Source: Nematopogon swammerdamellus
Lineage: Eukaryota > Arthropoda > Insecta > Lepidoptera > Adelidae
Assembly (NCBI GenBank): GCA_946902875.1
Contig: OX336349.1
Span: 11,989,891 to 12,053,890 of the forward strand
Direction: 5' to 3'
Length of the DNA: 64,000 nucleotides
This document shows, piece after piece, positions 46,250 through 55,746 of this stretch; positions within the stretch are counted from its first letter, which is position 1, and each line of letters begins with the position of its first letter. The translations under genes and the position numbers were made by a program. The notes below the pieces were generated by a model. It searched no databases, was not told the origin of the DNA, and was given only the letters and a program-made list of their open reading frames with translations.

Positions 46250-47338
46250 ATGCCGATCTGCGTTAAGTAAGGTAAACGATAAACCTTCTCAACTAAAGTA
46301 AGTAACTAAGGGCGAGGCCGAAGGCCGAGCTGCGTTCAGGAAGACGATAAACCCACTCAAAGAAAGTAAGTAATTGAGGGCCAGGCCGAAGGCCGAGCTG
46401 CGTACAGCAAGACTATAAACCTTCTCGAAGAAAGTAAGTCACTGAGGGCGAGGCCGAAGGCCGAGCTGCGTTCAGGAAGACGATAACCTTTTCGAAGAAG
46501 TAAGTAACAGAGGGCGAGGCCGAAGGCCGAGCTGCGTTCAGGAAGACCATAAACCTTCTCGAAGAAAGTAAGTAACTAAGGGCGAGGCCGAAAGCCGAGC
46601 TGCGTTCAGGAAGACTATAAACCTTCTCGAGGAAATTAAGTAATTGAGGGCGAGGCCGGAGGCCGAGCTGCTTTCAGGAAGACGATAAACCTACTCAAAG
46701 AAAGTAAGTAATTGAGGGCGAGGCCGAAGGCCGAGCTGCGTACAGCAAGACTGTAAACCTTCTTGAAGAAAGTAAGTCACTGAGGGCGAGGCCGAAAGCC
46801 GAGCTGCGTTCAGGAAGACGATAACCTTTTAGAAGAAGTAAGTAACAGAGGGCGAGGCCGAAGGCCGAGCTGCGTTCAGGAAGACCATAAACCTTCTCGA
46901 AGAAAGTAAGTAACTAAGGGCGAGGCCGAAGGCCGAGCTGCGTTCAGGAAGACTATAAACCTTCTCGAATAAATTAAGTAATCGTGGCCAAGGCCGAAGG
47001 CCGAGCTGCGTTCAGGAAGATTATAAACCTTCTTGATGAAAGTAAGTACCTAACTGAGGGCGAGGCCGAAGGCCGAGCTGTGTTCAGGAAGACGATAACC
47101 TTTTCGAAGAAAGTAAGTAACAGAGGGCGAGGCCGAAGGCCGAGCTGCGTTCAGGAAGACCATAAACCTTCTCGAAAAAAGTAAGTAACTAAGGGCAAGG
47201 CCGAAGGCCGAGCTGCGTTCAGGAAGACCATAAACCTTCTCGAAGAAATTAAGTAATTGAGGGCGAGGCCGAAGGCCGAGCTTCGTTCAGGAAGACTGTA
47301 AACCGTCTTGAAGAAAGTAAGTAACTATCGCCCATAGT
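46250..47338 (+). repeat. 68-bp tandem array with five-unit higher-order repeat
   Basis: The unit begins ggcgaggccgaaggccgagc, then tgcgttcaggaagac, ataaaccttctcgaa, gaaagtaagtaa. Sixteen units of 66-72 bp. Variant bases recur with period five: unit types 1-5 (near 46311, 46379, 46447, 46513, 46581) reappear in order as units 6-10, and partly as 11-14. Each unit has a GGCC-GAA-GGCC palindrome and most carry GTAAGT. The 66-codon open frame at 46984-47184 is a by-product; 68 bp is not a multiple of three. Confidence 0.9.
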
Positions 47339-47344
47339 TAATTA

Positions 47345-47690
47345 CTGTCATCGAGAAGGTTTAGTGTCTTCCAGAATACAGCTTGGCCTTCGGCCACGCC
47401 CTTAGTTACTTACTTTCTTCGAGAAGGATTATAGTCTTCCTGAACGCAGCTCGACCTTAGGCCTCGCCCTCAGTTAGGTACTTACTTTCTTCGAGAAGGT
47501 TGAAGGTCTTCCTGAACGCAGCTCGGCCTTCGGCCTCGCCCTTTGTTGCTTATTTTCTTCGAAAAGGTTTAACCTCTTCCTGAACGCAGCTCGGCCTACG
47601 GCCTCGCCTTTAGTATGTTACTTACTTTCTTTGAGAATGTTTATTGTTTTCATCTGAATCCAGTTCGCCCTCCGGTCCCGGCCTGAGTTA
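47345..47690 (-). repeat. Inverted 68-bp units (right arm)
   Basis: Five units in the opposite orientation (ctcggccttcggcctcgccc), more divergent than the left array, each with 'ttacttactttcttcgaga'. The left/right boundary near 47338 contains a 'cgcccatagttaattactgt' spacer. Confidence 0.85.
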
Positions 47691-47825
47691 CTTAGTTTCT
47701 TCTTTTGAAATATGAATTTCACGCGAGCGAATCCGCGGGAAAAAGCTGTCGATATTAAAATAAGAAAATTCAATTAAAATAAATCAAATACTTCAGATAC
47801 CTACCTAAATAAGTGTAATACTCCA

Positions 47826-47960
47826 CATATTAGCATAACCGGAACTGAATTTTACTTAGCCTATCCTGTGTCTCGTATAGCTTAATGTGCGTGTAGTAAT
47901 TTTAATCGAATTTAGATGATCGGCTTAAATTTTATGGAGGAAATTCATACAAACATATTC
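47826..47960. repeat. Dispersed repeat (partner at 48643)
   Basis: 'agcataaccggaactgaatt', 'cctatcctgtgtctcgtata', 'gatgatcggcttaa' in the same order as 48643-48800. The two copies flank about 680 bp in direct orientation. Confidence 0.6.
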
Positions 47961-47982
47961 GCCTCGCCCCGCTGCCCCCCGC

Positions 47983-48007
47983 TGAGAGAAGCGCAGCGCT
48001 TCTCTCA
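47983..48007. repeat. 12-bp perfect stem with 1-nt centre
   Basis: tgagagaagcgc-a-gcgcttctctca, immediately after a C-rich block (gcctcgccccgctgcccccc). Function unknown. Confidence 0.7.
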
Positions 48008-48642
48008 AGACATTCTCATCGTCGTAACTTATAAACTATTTGTCCAAATTACTTAGTGTAACAGCCAAAGTTTATCTACTTTAAATACCAGAAGCGATAA
48101 AAGTATGTATTTTGATAAGAATTAATTCAAAACTATAAAGTGTGCATTGTAAATACAGTATCCAATTTAAATGTATTTTTGGTTCACTATTTTGGCTATA
48201 GTGGCTTCCACATAAAAGGTAGATATATGCTGTCGCCACTTTTTTTTAGAACTATTTTAGAGAAACACCTCGCCATACACTATCTTCGTGTAACCCTAAC
48301 GGTTTATGCAGCGCACGCCGAGATAGCTCTCAGAAGGCAGGATTCTTCCGACTTACTTGACATTTATCGATATTTGGGCAAATTTACACAATGTCTTTAT
48401 AAATTATAGCCTTTTTGATGTATAAGCTATAGTACTGTAAAGGCTCATCAAAATCTGTTCAGTAGTTTTTGCGTGAAAGAGGAATATAGTGCGGCTGCTC
48501 GGTTCGCTGTTGAGTTTATAGGCCGCGCCTCCCCCGCGTCGTGCCGTCGAGCCGCCGCGCCGCCGCCAACTGCCGCTCGCTCGGTAAATACCTATGTATT
48601 GTACTAAGGCGCGCGGATTGAACATATCGGTTTGTATGGGAG
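48008..48642. other. Gene-free stretch with GC-rich block
   Basis: 48525-48590 is GC-rich (gccgccgcgccgccgccaac). 'aaaatctgttcagtagtttttgcg' at about 48449 matches a motif at 42285. No gene. Confidence 0.4.
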
Positions 48643-48800
48643 CCACATCTTAGCGTAACCGGAACTGAATTTTATAACTGAATTTATTTTTAGCCTATCC
48701 TGTGTCCCATATAGTTAAATGTGCGTGTACAAAGTTTCATCGAATTCGGATGATCGGTTTAAGAGTTATGGCGGAACATACATACATACATACATACAGA
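48643..48800. repeat. Dispersed repeat with (CATA)n end
   Basis: Partner of 47826-47960. Ends 'gttatggcggaacatacata' and (CATA)n to about 48799. Confidence 0.6.
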
Positions 48801-50014
48801 AAAGATTTCTAAAAATCGTCAATTTAGCTTTAGTATCATACAAAGAGTCTGCAAACTCAATATTTCCTAAAACAAAGTAACTTACTCCATGACCACCCCT
48901 TACAGATTTATTATTAGTATATATTAGTATTGATAACAATCGCTACAATACAAAGAAAACAATTTGGTTTTTTTCCGGGTGCCCGAAACAAGCCCTATTT
49001 TATTAAATCTCTCTTTCAAAATTTTTCACAGCACCTGGCTGCTATCGATGAATCAGTCAGAATATTCGTGTTTTGTTGTGTCGAATCATGTGAATGCTAA
49101 TGTAATAATAATAATCAAATTGGTGAATATGCACAAGTAAAAAGTAAAAAGTTCATACAGTTTAACTATAGCGTTGCTCGCGCGGTGTCGAGGCTCCGGG
49201 GCGCTCTGGTAAGTACGGTGTGGTAAAAAACCAATAATCATGTGCAATATTTTTTTTTAAAATAAGTATTATGAAATAGTGTAAAACATAAATAAAATAT
49301 ACATGTACCTAATAAAAATTATTACGATTTGGTTTTTTTTTCAAATATAATGCTGCTTTAGAAACTACAAATGTACCTAATAAACTATTAAGTATGTATG
49401 TATGTAATGGACGTATTTATTTGTTTGTTAAAATATATCTAAGTATATTATAATTTTAATGTTTTCAGTAAATTTTGTACTATCCATCAACCGTACCCAT
49501 AATCGCTGACATGACTGCCGCCAAAGAATTCCTTTAGTCACTTTTTATTGAGCAATAATATATATTGATGGTATTTAATAAAATAATACATATATGGCAA
49601 TTGATGCCTTGTATTTTCTTTTAATTATGAGTATTTTCAATAACGTCTTTTTTACTTCAAAAACAAATTAAGTTTCTGCACTGTTCACCCAAGCCGGTGT
49701 CTTTGGCATGATTTTCCGATTGCATTTTCTGATGTGCATTATTTTGATAATGTTCTTATTAGTAATTTTTATCGCTTTAGTTTGGTTCGAAAAGTAATGT
49801 TTAATATATGTAGTTGAATAAGAGAGATTGTTTTGAATTAGAGGTTTTATATTTTGTTTTAAAATATTAAACAGCAAATATTTACGTTTGACGTTTAATA
49901 TAATATTAGGACGTTCTCATAAAAACCTGTTAAGCGCCATCTATCGGTGAATGTATGTATGTATACTTTTGTAGTATAAATGTTTGATAATTCGGTAGAT
50001 GGCGCTCTTTTGCA
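48801..50014. other. Gene-free AT-rich stretch
   Basis: Nothing recognised to about 49908. There a short inverted pair 'gcgccatctatcgg' / 'tagatggcgct' (49936-50007) occurs, a motif of the interspersed repeat that follows. Confidence 0.4.
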
Positions 50015-50205
50015 TAATATGATACTTGTATGAGGACCCCTTAATTTTTTACTTTTTGGGTTTTCTATTATTTTTTTGGTATATCCGCCTTAATAACACA
50101 TATTCTGTTAAATCTCAACCGGCTACCTATTACGGTTCAAAAGATACAGCCCTCAGACGGACATACAGACAGACAGACGCAGAAATGCATACATTTGTAG
50201 TTTTG
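50015..50205 (-). repeat. 'gggttccgta' repeat fragment
   Basis: Reverse orientation of the internal part: 'caaccggctacctattacgg', 'ttcaaaagatacagccct', 'cagacggacatacagacaga'. The termini are missing. Confidence 0.55.
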
Positions 50206-50282
50206 GCTTACTAATTCACACATGATTTTTTTGCTTTAAAAAAATGACATGTATACTTTGTTATGTTGCACTTAGTACCGGC

Positions 50283-50430
50283 GTGCCCCGCCCGGGGCAC
50301 TAGTGGCGCGGGGCGGGGCGGGGCGGGGTGCGGTGCGCGGGGAGAGCAGGGCAGAGGTCAAGCCGAGCGGCCGCGGCCACACCTTGCGGAGGCGAGCCCC
50401 GCATTTATAGTACCAGCAAGACCAGTCGAA
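50283..50430. other. GC-rich block with G-quadruplex motif
   Basis: Contains the palindrome gtgccccgcccggggcac (50283-50300) and GGGGCGGGGCGGGGCGGGG (50310-50328), a canonical four-run G4 motif that is also a cluster of GC-box (Sp/KLF) sites. Could be a promoter or CpG island. Frames on both strands overlap here, but none has family support. Confidence 0.6.
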
Positions 50431-50684
50431 AGCGACTGTCGAAAGAGTTCTTCTTCTTGCGTGAGCACGAACGTAGAAAGCAGTGTACAAAGCATTTTCT
50501 TGAAGGCACTGGATAGATCTCCGGGAAAATATATATATGAATAAACACCCTGAACATTGAATATGCTTGAAAACATTTTTATAAAATTATGTGCACTGTA
50601 TCTTGCTGACTACCAGTTTTAGAATTCCTTAATTCTATTTTACAAATAAAATTACTTTACAATGAACCAGTTTATTTTTTTTAG

Positions 50685-51000
50685 GTTTCCGTACCCCGTG
50701 CGGAAGCCTATTACTAAGCACACAGCGCCTGCCTATCTGTCTGTCCGCCCGTCCGTTCGTCTGTCCATCCGTCCGTCCGTCCGATATGGCTGTATCTTTG
50801 GAACCGTAATAGCTAACCGGTTGAAAGACAAATCACGAAGAAGGCCGGTACACATATTATGTGTTATTTTGGCGGATATTAAAAACAGAATAATTAAGGG
50901 TGGTGGGGGTCCCCATACAAGAAACGTGTTTTATCAACGTAGTTTTTGTGTGGTGCGGAAACCTCGTTGCGCGAGTCCGACTCGAACTCGGCCGCTTTTT
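50685..51000 (+). repeat. 'gggttccgta' repeat, near full-length
   Basis: Begins 'ttttaggtttccgtaccc', then a (CCGT/CTGT)n block, 'tttggaaccgtaatagctaa', 'gggggtccccatacaag', and ends 'gcgcgagtccgactcgaact' with 'cggccgctttt'. Same terminal blocks as 18155-18622 (opposite orientation) and 34905-35325. Confidence 0.65.
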
Positions 51001-51342
51001 ATGAAGTATTTCATCTCGTCTATGGATGCGGGCCAGCGTGCTATGCTTACCTGTGTTGGTGCCACGTGAAGCGACGACGCGACGATCACAACACATGTCT
51101 CTGAGTCAGTCTTGCATCTTGTCCTATACGAATACACACGCGAGTCAGTCTTGAACCCTCTTCTGTACGAATACACAACATTTACATACATATTACATCC
51201 AACATATGAACTGAATTGTATAGCTCGTGTCGAGGAATGAGACCGTGGGTGGTGCAATTGAAATGGCATTACTTGGGGTCAATTTTGGTAAGAGGTAGAA
51301 AGCGGAACGGAGGGAAAGGATAACAAGGGAAGTGCGAGTAAA
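51001..51342. other. Gene-free stretch
   Basis: A 24-bp near-duplication 'cagtctt(g)..cgaatacacac' occurs at about 51105 and 51144. Nothing else recognised. Confidence 0.35.
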
Positions 51343-51453
51343 TTTTTTTTTATGGAAACCGACACGGTTCGCTACATCACCTACAACATCCGTGATGTCA
51401 GCCCATAACACCGGGTGAACTAGGTGCCATGTCAGTGCTTCCCTTCGGTCGTA
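51343..51453 (-). mobile_element. Modular SINE, 3' fragment
   Basis: Plus strand T9, 'atggaaaccgacacggttcg', 'catccgtgatgtcagcccat', up to 'cccttcggtcgt'. 5'-truncated after about 110 bp. Confidence 0.8.
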
Positions 51454-51622
51454 GTTCACATTTTCTGGTATGATAGCTTTTCCCGACAGTGACATGGTGC
51501 TATTGACCGATATTAGGAATCTGGCAAGTGGTGTAGCCTACAATAACCAGGACTGGATTGTGAGCAAGGCAATCACAGATTGTATAATAATTTGGAATAC
51601 CTACAAATTATAAATTAGTATA

Positions 51623-51905
51623 CGGTGTGTGGCCGGTACTTGAAAAGAATAGCCCCACTGCAACTTTCCCCGTGCATGTCGTAAAAGGCAACTAATAATG
51701 ACAATATGTCGTGCTAAAGGGCGACATGCTAGCCACCTCTGACATTGACGCGGTCCTTCCACCGAGTCATGTGGGTCTTCGTGCCTTAGATAGTCCTAAT
51801 AATTAGCTAAACGTGGTTCGGTGTTGGTTGTAATTAACCAGAGTTTTTGCAGCACAACACCGATTACTCTGCTTACTCCGCTAGGCGGGATACAGCGTGT
51901 GGTAT
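51623..51905 (-). repeat. Repeat X copy
   Basis: On the plus strand: 'gtgtgtggccggtacttg', 'atagccccactgcaact', 'catgtcgtaaaaggcaacta', 'gtcgtgctaaagggcgac', 'gtccttccaccgagtcatg', 'gcagcacaacaccgattact', 'gatacagcgtgtggtat'. Second most complete copy. The conserved stem persists with an altered left arm (cggtgttggttg). Confidence 0.7.
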
Positions 51906-52017
51906 GTAGGTGTATAAATTACATTGCGTGAATTGAGTCTGATTTGAGATTTCTGAAAATTGTCATGATCTGATTATATGTGCATGAATTTATCTTCTTT
52001 CACTCTACATCCATCAG

Positions 52018-52090
52018 CTGTTATGCGTCCGCTGCTGGACATACGCCTCTCGAAGGTTTCTCCAATCCTACCTGTTTCCGTAATCGCCAC
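52018..52090 (-). repeat. RTE-type LINE 3' end fragment
   Basis: 'ttatgcgtccgctgctggac' and 'atacgcctctcgaagg' are the antisense of the RTE 3' end. About 70 bp only. Confidence 0.55.
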
Positions 52091-52502
52091 TGATTGCCTA
52101 CATAGTATTCTATAGTAGGTTTCGCAATTATCTCCATAGATACAGACGCTATCGTGTGTGCCTATTTATTGTAGGTATATCTACGTGGAAGTACCACACA
52201 ATGGAAACATTCCGTGACATATTTTGCATTTTACACCTCGGACATAGTCAGAGAGCTCACACCTAAATCCATGCGTCTTCATCGTTTTCGCCCTCCTCCA
52301 CTGTGACAAGCAGGCGGACGCTTAAGTGAACGGACAGACAGCCAGGCAAACAGACGGTTTGACAGACAGATAGACCGACACGCGACACATACGTACTTGC
52401 AGATAGATAGAAGGACTGTCGGGGAGACCGACGATAAAACAGACCAAACACCATGTACCATGTACCACCAAGGAGGTGATCTGTGCCGAACCAAACAGGT
52501 GG
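52091..52502. other. Gene-free stretch
   Basis: A GACA/CAGA-rich tract at about 52322-52385 ('gacagacagccaggcaaac') resembles the microsatellite part of the gggttccgta repeat, without its ends. Confidence 0.35.
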
Positions 52503-52594
52503 ATAGAATAGAATATAATAGAATAGCATAGAAGAATAGAATAGAATAGAATAGAATGGAACAGAATGGAATGGAATATAATAGAATAGAATAG
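52503..52594. repeat. (TAGAA)n microsatellite
   Basis: About 90 bp of tagaa/tggaa units with interruptions (atagaatagaatagaatag). Confidence 0.85.
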
Positions 52595-53552
52595 TAATTT
52601 ATTCGTATATATTCGTACCTACCTTCATTGTAGCTATCGTTACTTGGTGTGAAAATGGAAACAACACTTTTTTTAATGCGTGTCTAGTCAGTTTGATAAT
52701 AGCTGGAATAAACAAACTCGTAATGTATTTTCCCTTGTAACTTCTAAATTAGTTTTCAATTTATTTAGGCGTTATAAATAAAAGCACTGCCTTATAAAAT
52801 TGTTTTCATTTGATTCAATTATTGTGACAGTGGAACTAAGTTACTCGATCAATTTTTCTTCGAGATTTTTGAGTCGGAGCTTTGAGTTTTTTAATCTCGC
52901 CGTCACCGGCAGGCGATCAATATAATATTAAGCTCTATGTAAAATAATGATTATTTATGACTGTTGTAATTTAATATTAAGAAGAATTAAAAACTATCAT
53001 AGCTAGAAAATATCAAGATGTGTCTAGTGAGATTATCGAATAGAAAATTGAGCAGCCATTAAAAAATTAGGGTTGTCATGTTCACACCAAAAAACGATGG
53101 TTAGATTATCAACATGGTTCCTAATTTTACCTACTGAACAACCTCAACAAAAGGTTAGCCCTAAGCAAACGTCCAAGGCATGATATGGTAAGAGCTCCTA
53201 TACAACTTGTCGTCGCTTCTAACTAGTGGTCGTAAAGCCTACTTATAGCTCAAAATAGATAATTTCTCACAAATCTCGATGCGGCCTGACTGTTGAAAGC
53301 CTTCGCAGAATGTCGAGAGTCAATGCGAACGCGAATACATAAATAAGTAGACTCTCGCGGCTAAACGCAATGAGGCTTCGACGCGCTCTTCGACAAACGC
53401 CTTCCGCTGCGAAGGTTCTATGTAGCATTCACTATCTGTCATATGGAGAAAATAAATTAATGTTTTTATTGGTATTGTTTATATTTTAGGTATTTCTAAA
53501 TATATATTTTAAACTTTATTACAATATCGAATTACAACACAAACAAAGATAA
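52595..53552. other. Gene-free stretch
   Basis: No feature recognised. Confidence 0.35.
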
Positions 53553-53834
53553 CTAAACAATATTAAAATAATTATCAAATGAATCTAAGGTAAAAGTACC
53601 TAGAACACTTGCGGCATTTCCCCGCTGGATGGCAAGGCTAACTCGTTGGATGAAGTAATCCTTCGATTGCGGGACACCAGTTACATCGACTAGAAGCTTC
53701 CCGAGCTTCTTCAGGAAACTCCTGGCACCAGAACTCCACGGACCGAGCGTCTCTACCGCAAAAGCAACAAAGTGAAAACTGTCTGCAAGATCACCGTATT
53801 TATTGCGTTTGAGGTATTTATCTATTGAATTCAC
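53553..53834 (-). mobile_element. LINE-type ORF C-terminal domain fragment
   Basis: The best-preserved copy of this type: 93 codons reading FVAFAVETLGPWSSGARSFL.. and ..SKDYFIQRVSLAIQRGNAAS, then VLGTF and a stop near the end of the frame. This C-terminal region (VETLGPW...RGNAASVLGT) follows reverse transcriptases in many invertebrate retroelement ORFs; I do not know the clade for certain. The frame is intact here but lacks the polymerase, so it is a 5'-truncated copy. Confidence 0.65.
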
Positions 53835-55313
53835 TTAATACTGCTTTAATATAGATGCAAAACCATTCTTATTATTTTTTACCCGACTGTGTCGAACCCA
53901 AAAGGAGGGTAATGTGTTTAGCCTGAATGTTGGTACGTATGTGTATATTATGTACGTTTGTTTGGATCACTGTAACTCTTAATAGACTTCTTTAATTTTT
54001 TTTAATTTCATTCCGTTCGTCATAATTGCACCGGTGACACACTGAGTTGTTTATAAAATAAAAAATTGTGGCCGCCAGTCGCCATATTATCCAACTCTAA
54101 AAATAATATTTCACCATAACCCATCGAGTTGCGTTTGCTTGTACCTATAGAGCTTGAACCTTTGGCTTCAAAAATATACTAAATTTTTTTTAGCACTAAA
54201 AAGAGTCAAACAAAACATATTTTTTTTGTAAAACCGGACTATGAAATATTAAGAAAGTATGGCAATTTGATCTTAAAGATGCTGTAGTCGGCGTTTAAGC
54301 TAATTAGAATGAACAGATATACAACATTTAACTGCTTTTTATTGTCGACTTGCTTTGTTTTCTTTGTTTTGAATTGTCGGTTTTATAAAATAAAAAATGT
54401 TTTTTATTATTTTCTTTTCATCTAAGAACTATCCTACATTTTAATCTATGTTTGCTTAGTGCCAAAAGTTCATTGGTTTTTCAATAAGTAAACAAACGTT
54501 CCTCCTTCAACATTGCCTATTGTGTATTTTATACATAAGTAGGTACCTAGTTTGTTTGGGTTCTTTCGCATTGCGCATGGAGATGTTGCAGGAACATAAT
54601 ATTTTCCACAAGCAAATTTTTAATTTTCAGTAATTTTCTAAATATTACTTTTCAGCAGCTACGTTCTTTCCGGACTCCGACGAAGTGGTAACCAGTGTAG
54701 TCTAGCTGGAACGCGACCCAGCCAACACATTGTCGAGCCTCTCAAAGCGCACCGACCGAGGACAGCTGAGCTTATTGCGTCTGCGCACTGACTTACGATC
54801 ACTTATGACATTTTTGGTAATAGCACTGTGGATTTACGGAGCCTTGAGGCTGTATTGTTAGACTTTACTCAATCATTACGTTTCAGATGGTGTTTCTAGA
54901 ACGCATCATCTCATTCTTCTGCGTACCTACTTTCTGAGTTGACTATTGTTTATAGTTTTATTTCGTTTTACATAATATATAATGTTACATAATATTTTTT
55001 TATTATCACTTTTTTAAATATTCATATCATGGCTTTTTTTGTTTCTCTTACCCTGGTACAGATATTTCTTTATTAAACCCTAATTACAGTAATATTATTA
55101 AAAAGATATTATGTTAAAAAGGGTGGACTGACGAAAAATTCCGTAAGCATTAATTACTGCTTTATTTTCGATTTTATGTACAATAAATGTTTTTTTATTT
55201 GACGTAAAGAGGGCAGATGTCAACAGAATTTGTGAGCTTTTGAATTAAAATTTACATTGAATGTTATTACATAACATTTATAACCAACTAAATGTAAAGT
55301 ATTGTAATGTAAG
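53835..55313. other. Gene-free stretch with a possible exon-like block
   Basis: At 54656 a 'ttttcag' acceptor-like sequence precedes a GC-balanced block open for 45 codons (starts SYVLSGLRRSGNQCSLAG) to TGA at about 54790. No similarity recognised. The rest is AT-rich. Confidence 0.25.
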
Positions 55314-55396
55314 GAGCGGAAGACCGCGTGTGGTGGCGTGCCTTGGGAGAGGCCTATGTCCAGCAGTGAACCGATACAGGCTGATGATGATGATGA
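55314..55396 (+). mobile_element. RTE-clade LINE extreme 3' end
   Basis: Plus-strand peptide DRVWWRALGEAYVQQ-stop followed by (GAT)n at about 55383-55396. The trinucleotide tail abuts the next element. Confidence 0.75.
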
Positions 55397-55746
55397 CCGT
55401 GTGGGGCCGGTACTTTAAATGTACCGTGTGGGGCCGGTACTTTAAAAGAATAGCCCCACTGCATCTCTTCCCGTGTATGTCGTAAAAGGCGACTAAGGGA
55501 TATGACTCCCTTCTTATATTACTAGGTGGTAGGGTTTAACCCGCCCGGGTTGATACCACCGCACTGAATGAAACGTCGGTCGAAACGGCTATGTAAATAG
55601 TTTGTGTTTTCCGTCCAGTTCAGTGTAGCCGGCACGACCGAAGGTAAGCACTGACGTAGCACCAAGTTCATCCGGTGTTATGGGCTGACATCACGGATGT
55701 TGTAGGTGATGTAGCCAACCGTGTCAGTTTCCATAAAAAAAAAAAA
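55397..55746 (+). mobile_element. Modular SINE with repeat-X head (chimera), duplicated start
   Basis: Head 'ccgtgtggggccggtacttt' is present twice in tandem (28-bp unit, 55397 and about 55424), then 'tagccccactgcatctct', 'ggcgactaagggatatgact', and a switch into the SINE body at 'cccttcttatattactaggt'. It ends at an A12 tail. The junction is identical to 42583-42905. Inserted directly at the RTE (GAT)n tail. Confidence 0.88.

Larger units (their letters stand above)
46182..47747. mobile_element. Foldback-like element with tandem-repeat arms
   Basis: Terminal inverted repeats of about 44 bp (agcttttgcccgcggcttcg.. at 46182; the right end reads ..cgaatccgcgggaaaaagct to 47747) agree at roughly 41 of 44 positions. 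Inside are 16 direct units (46250-47338) followed by about five inverted units (47345-47690) of the same sequence. Long inverted arms made of tandem repeats are the hallmark of Foldback elements. No transposase. The terminus is shared with the dispersed family at 36309 and 33700, which suggests a local amplification within one of its copies. Confidence 0.85.

Noticed and set aside
46984..47184. 66-codon ORF rich in EGRAAFRK repeats
   Set aside because: Arises from reading through 68-bp units, which shift frame every unit; no selection for coding is possible.
46250..47690. Regularly spaced repeats resembling a CRISPR array
   Set aside because: The entire 68-bp period is conserved with no unique spacers, the array continues in inverted orientation, and the context is animal DNA with LINEs and SINEs. 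It is a satellite-type array.
51193..51495. 100-codon minus-strand frame
   Set aside because: Half of it is the antisense of a SINE 3' fragment (51343-51453).
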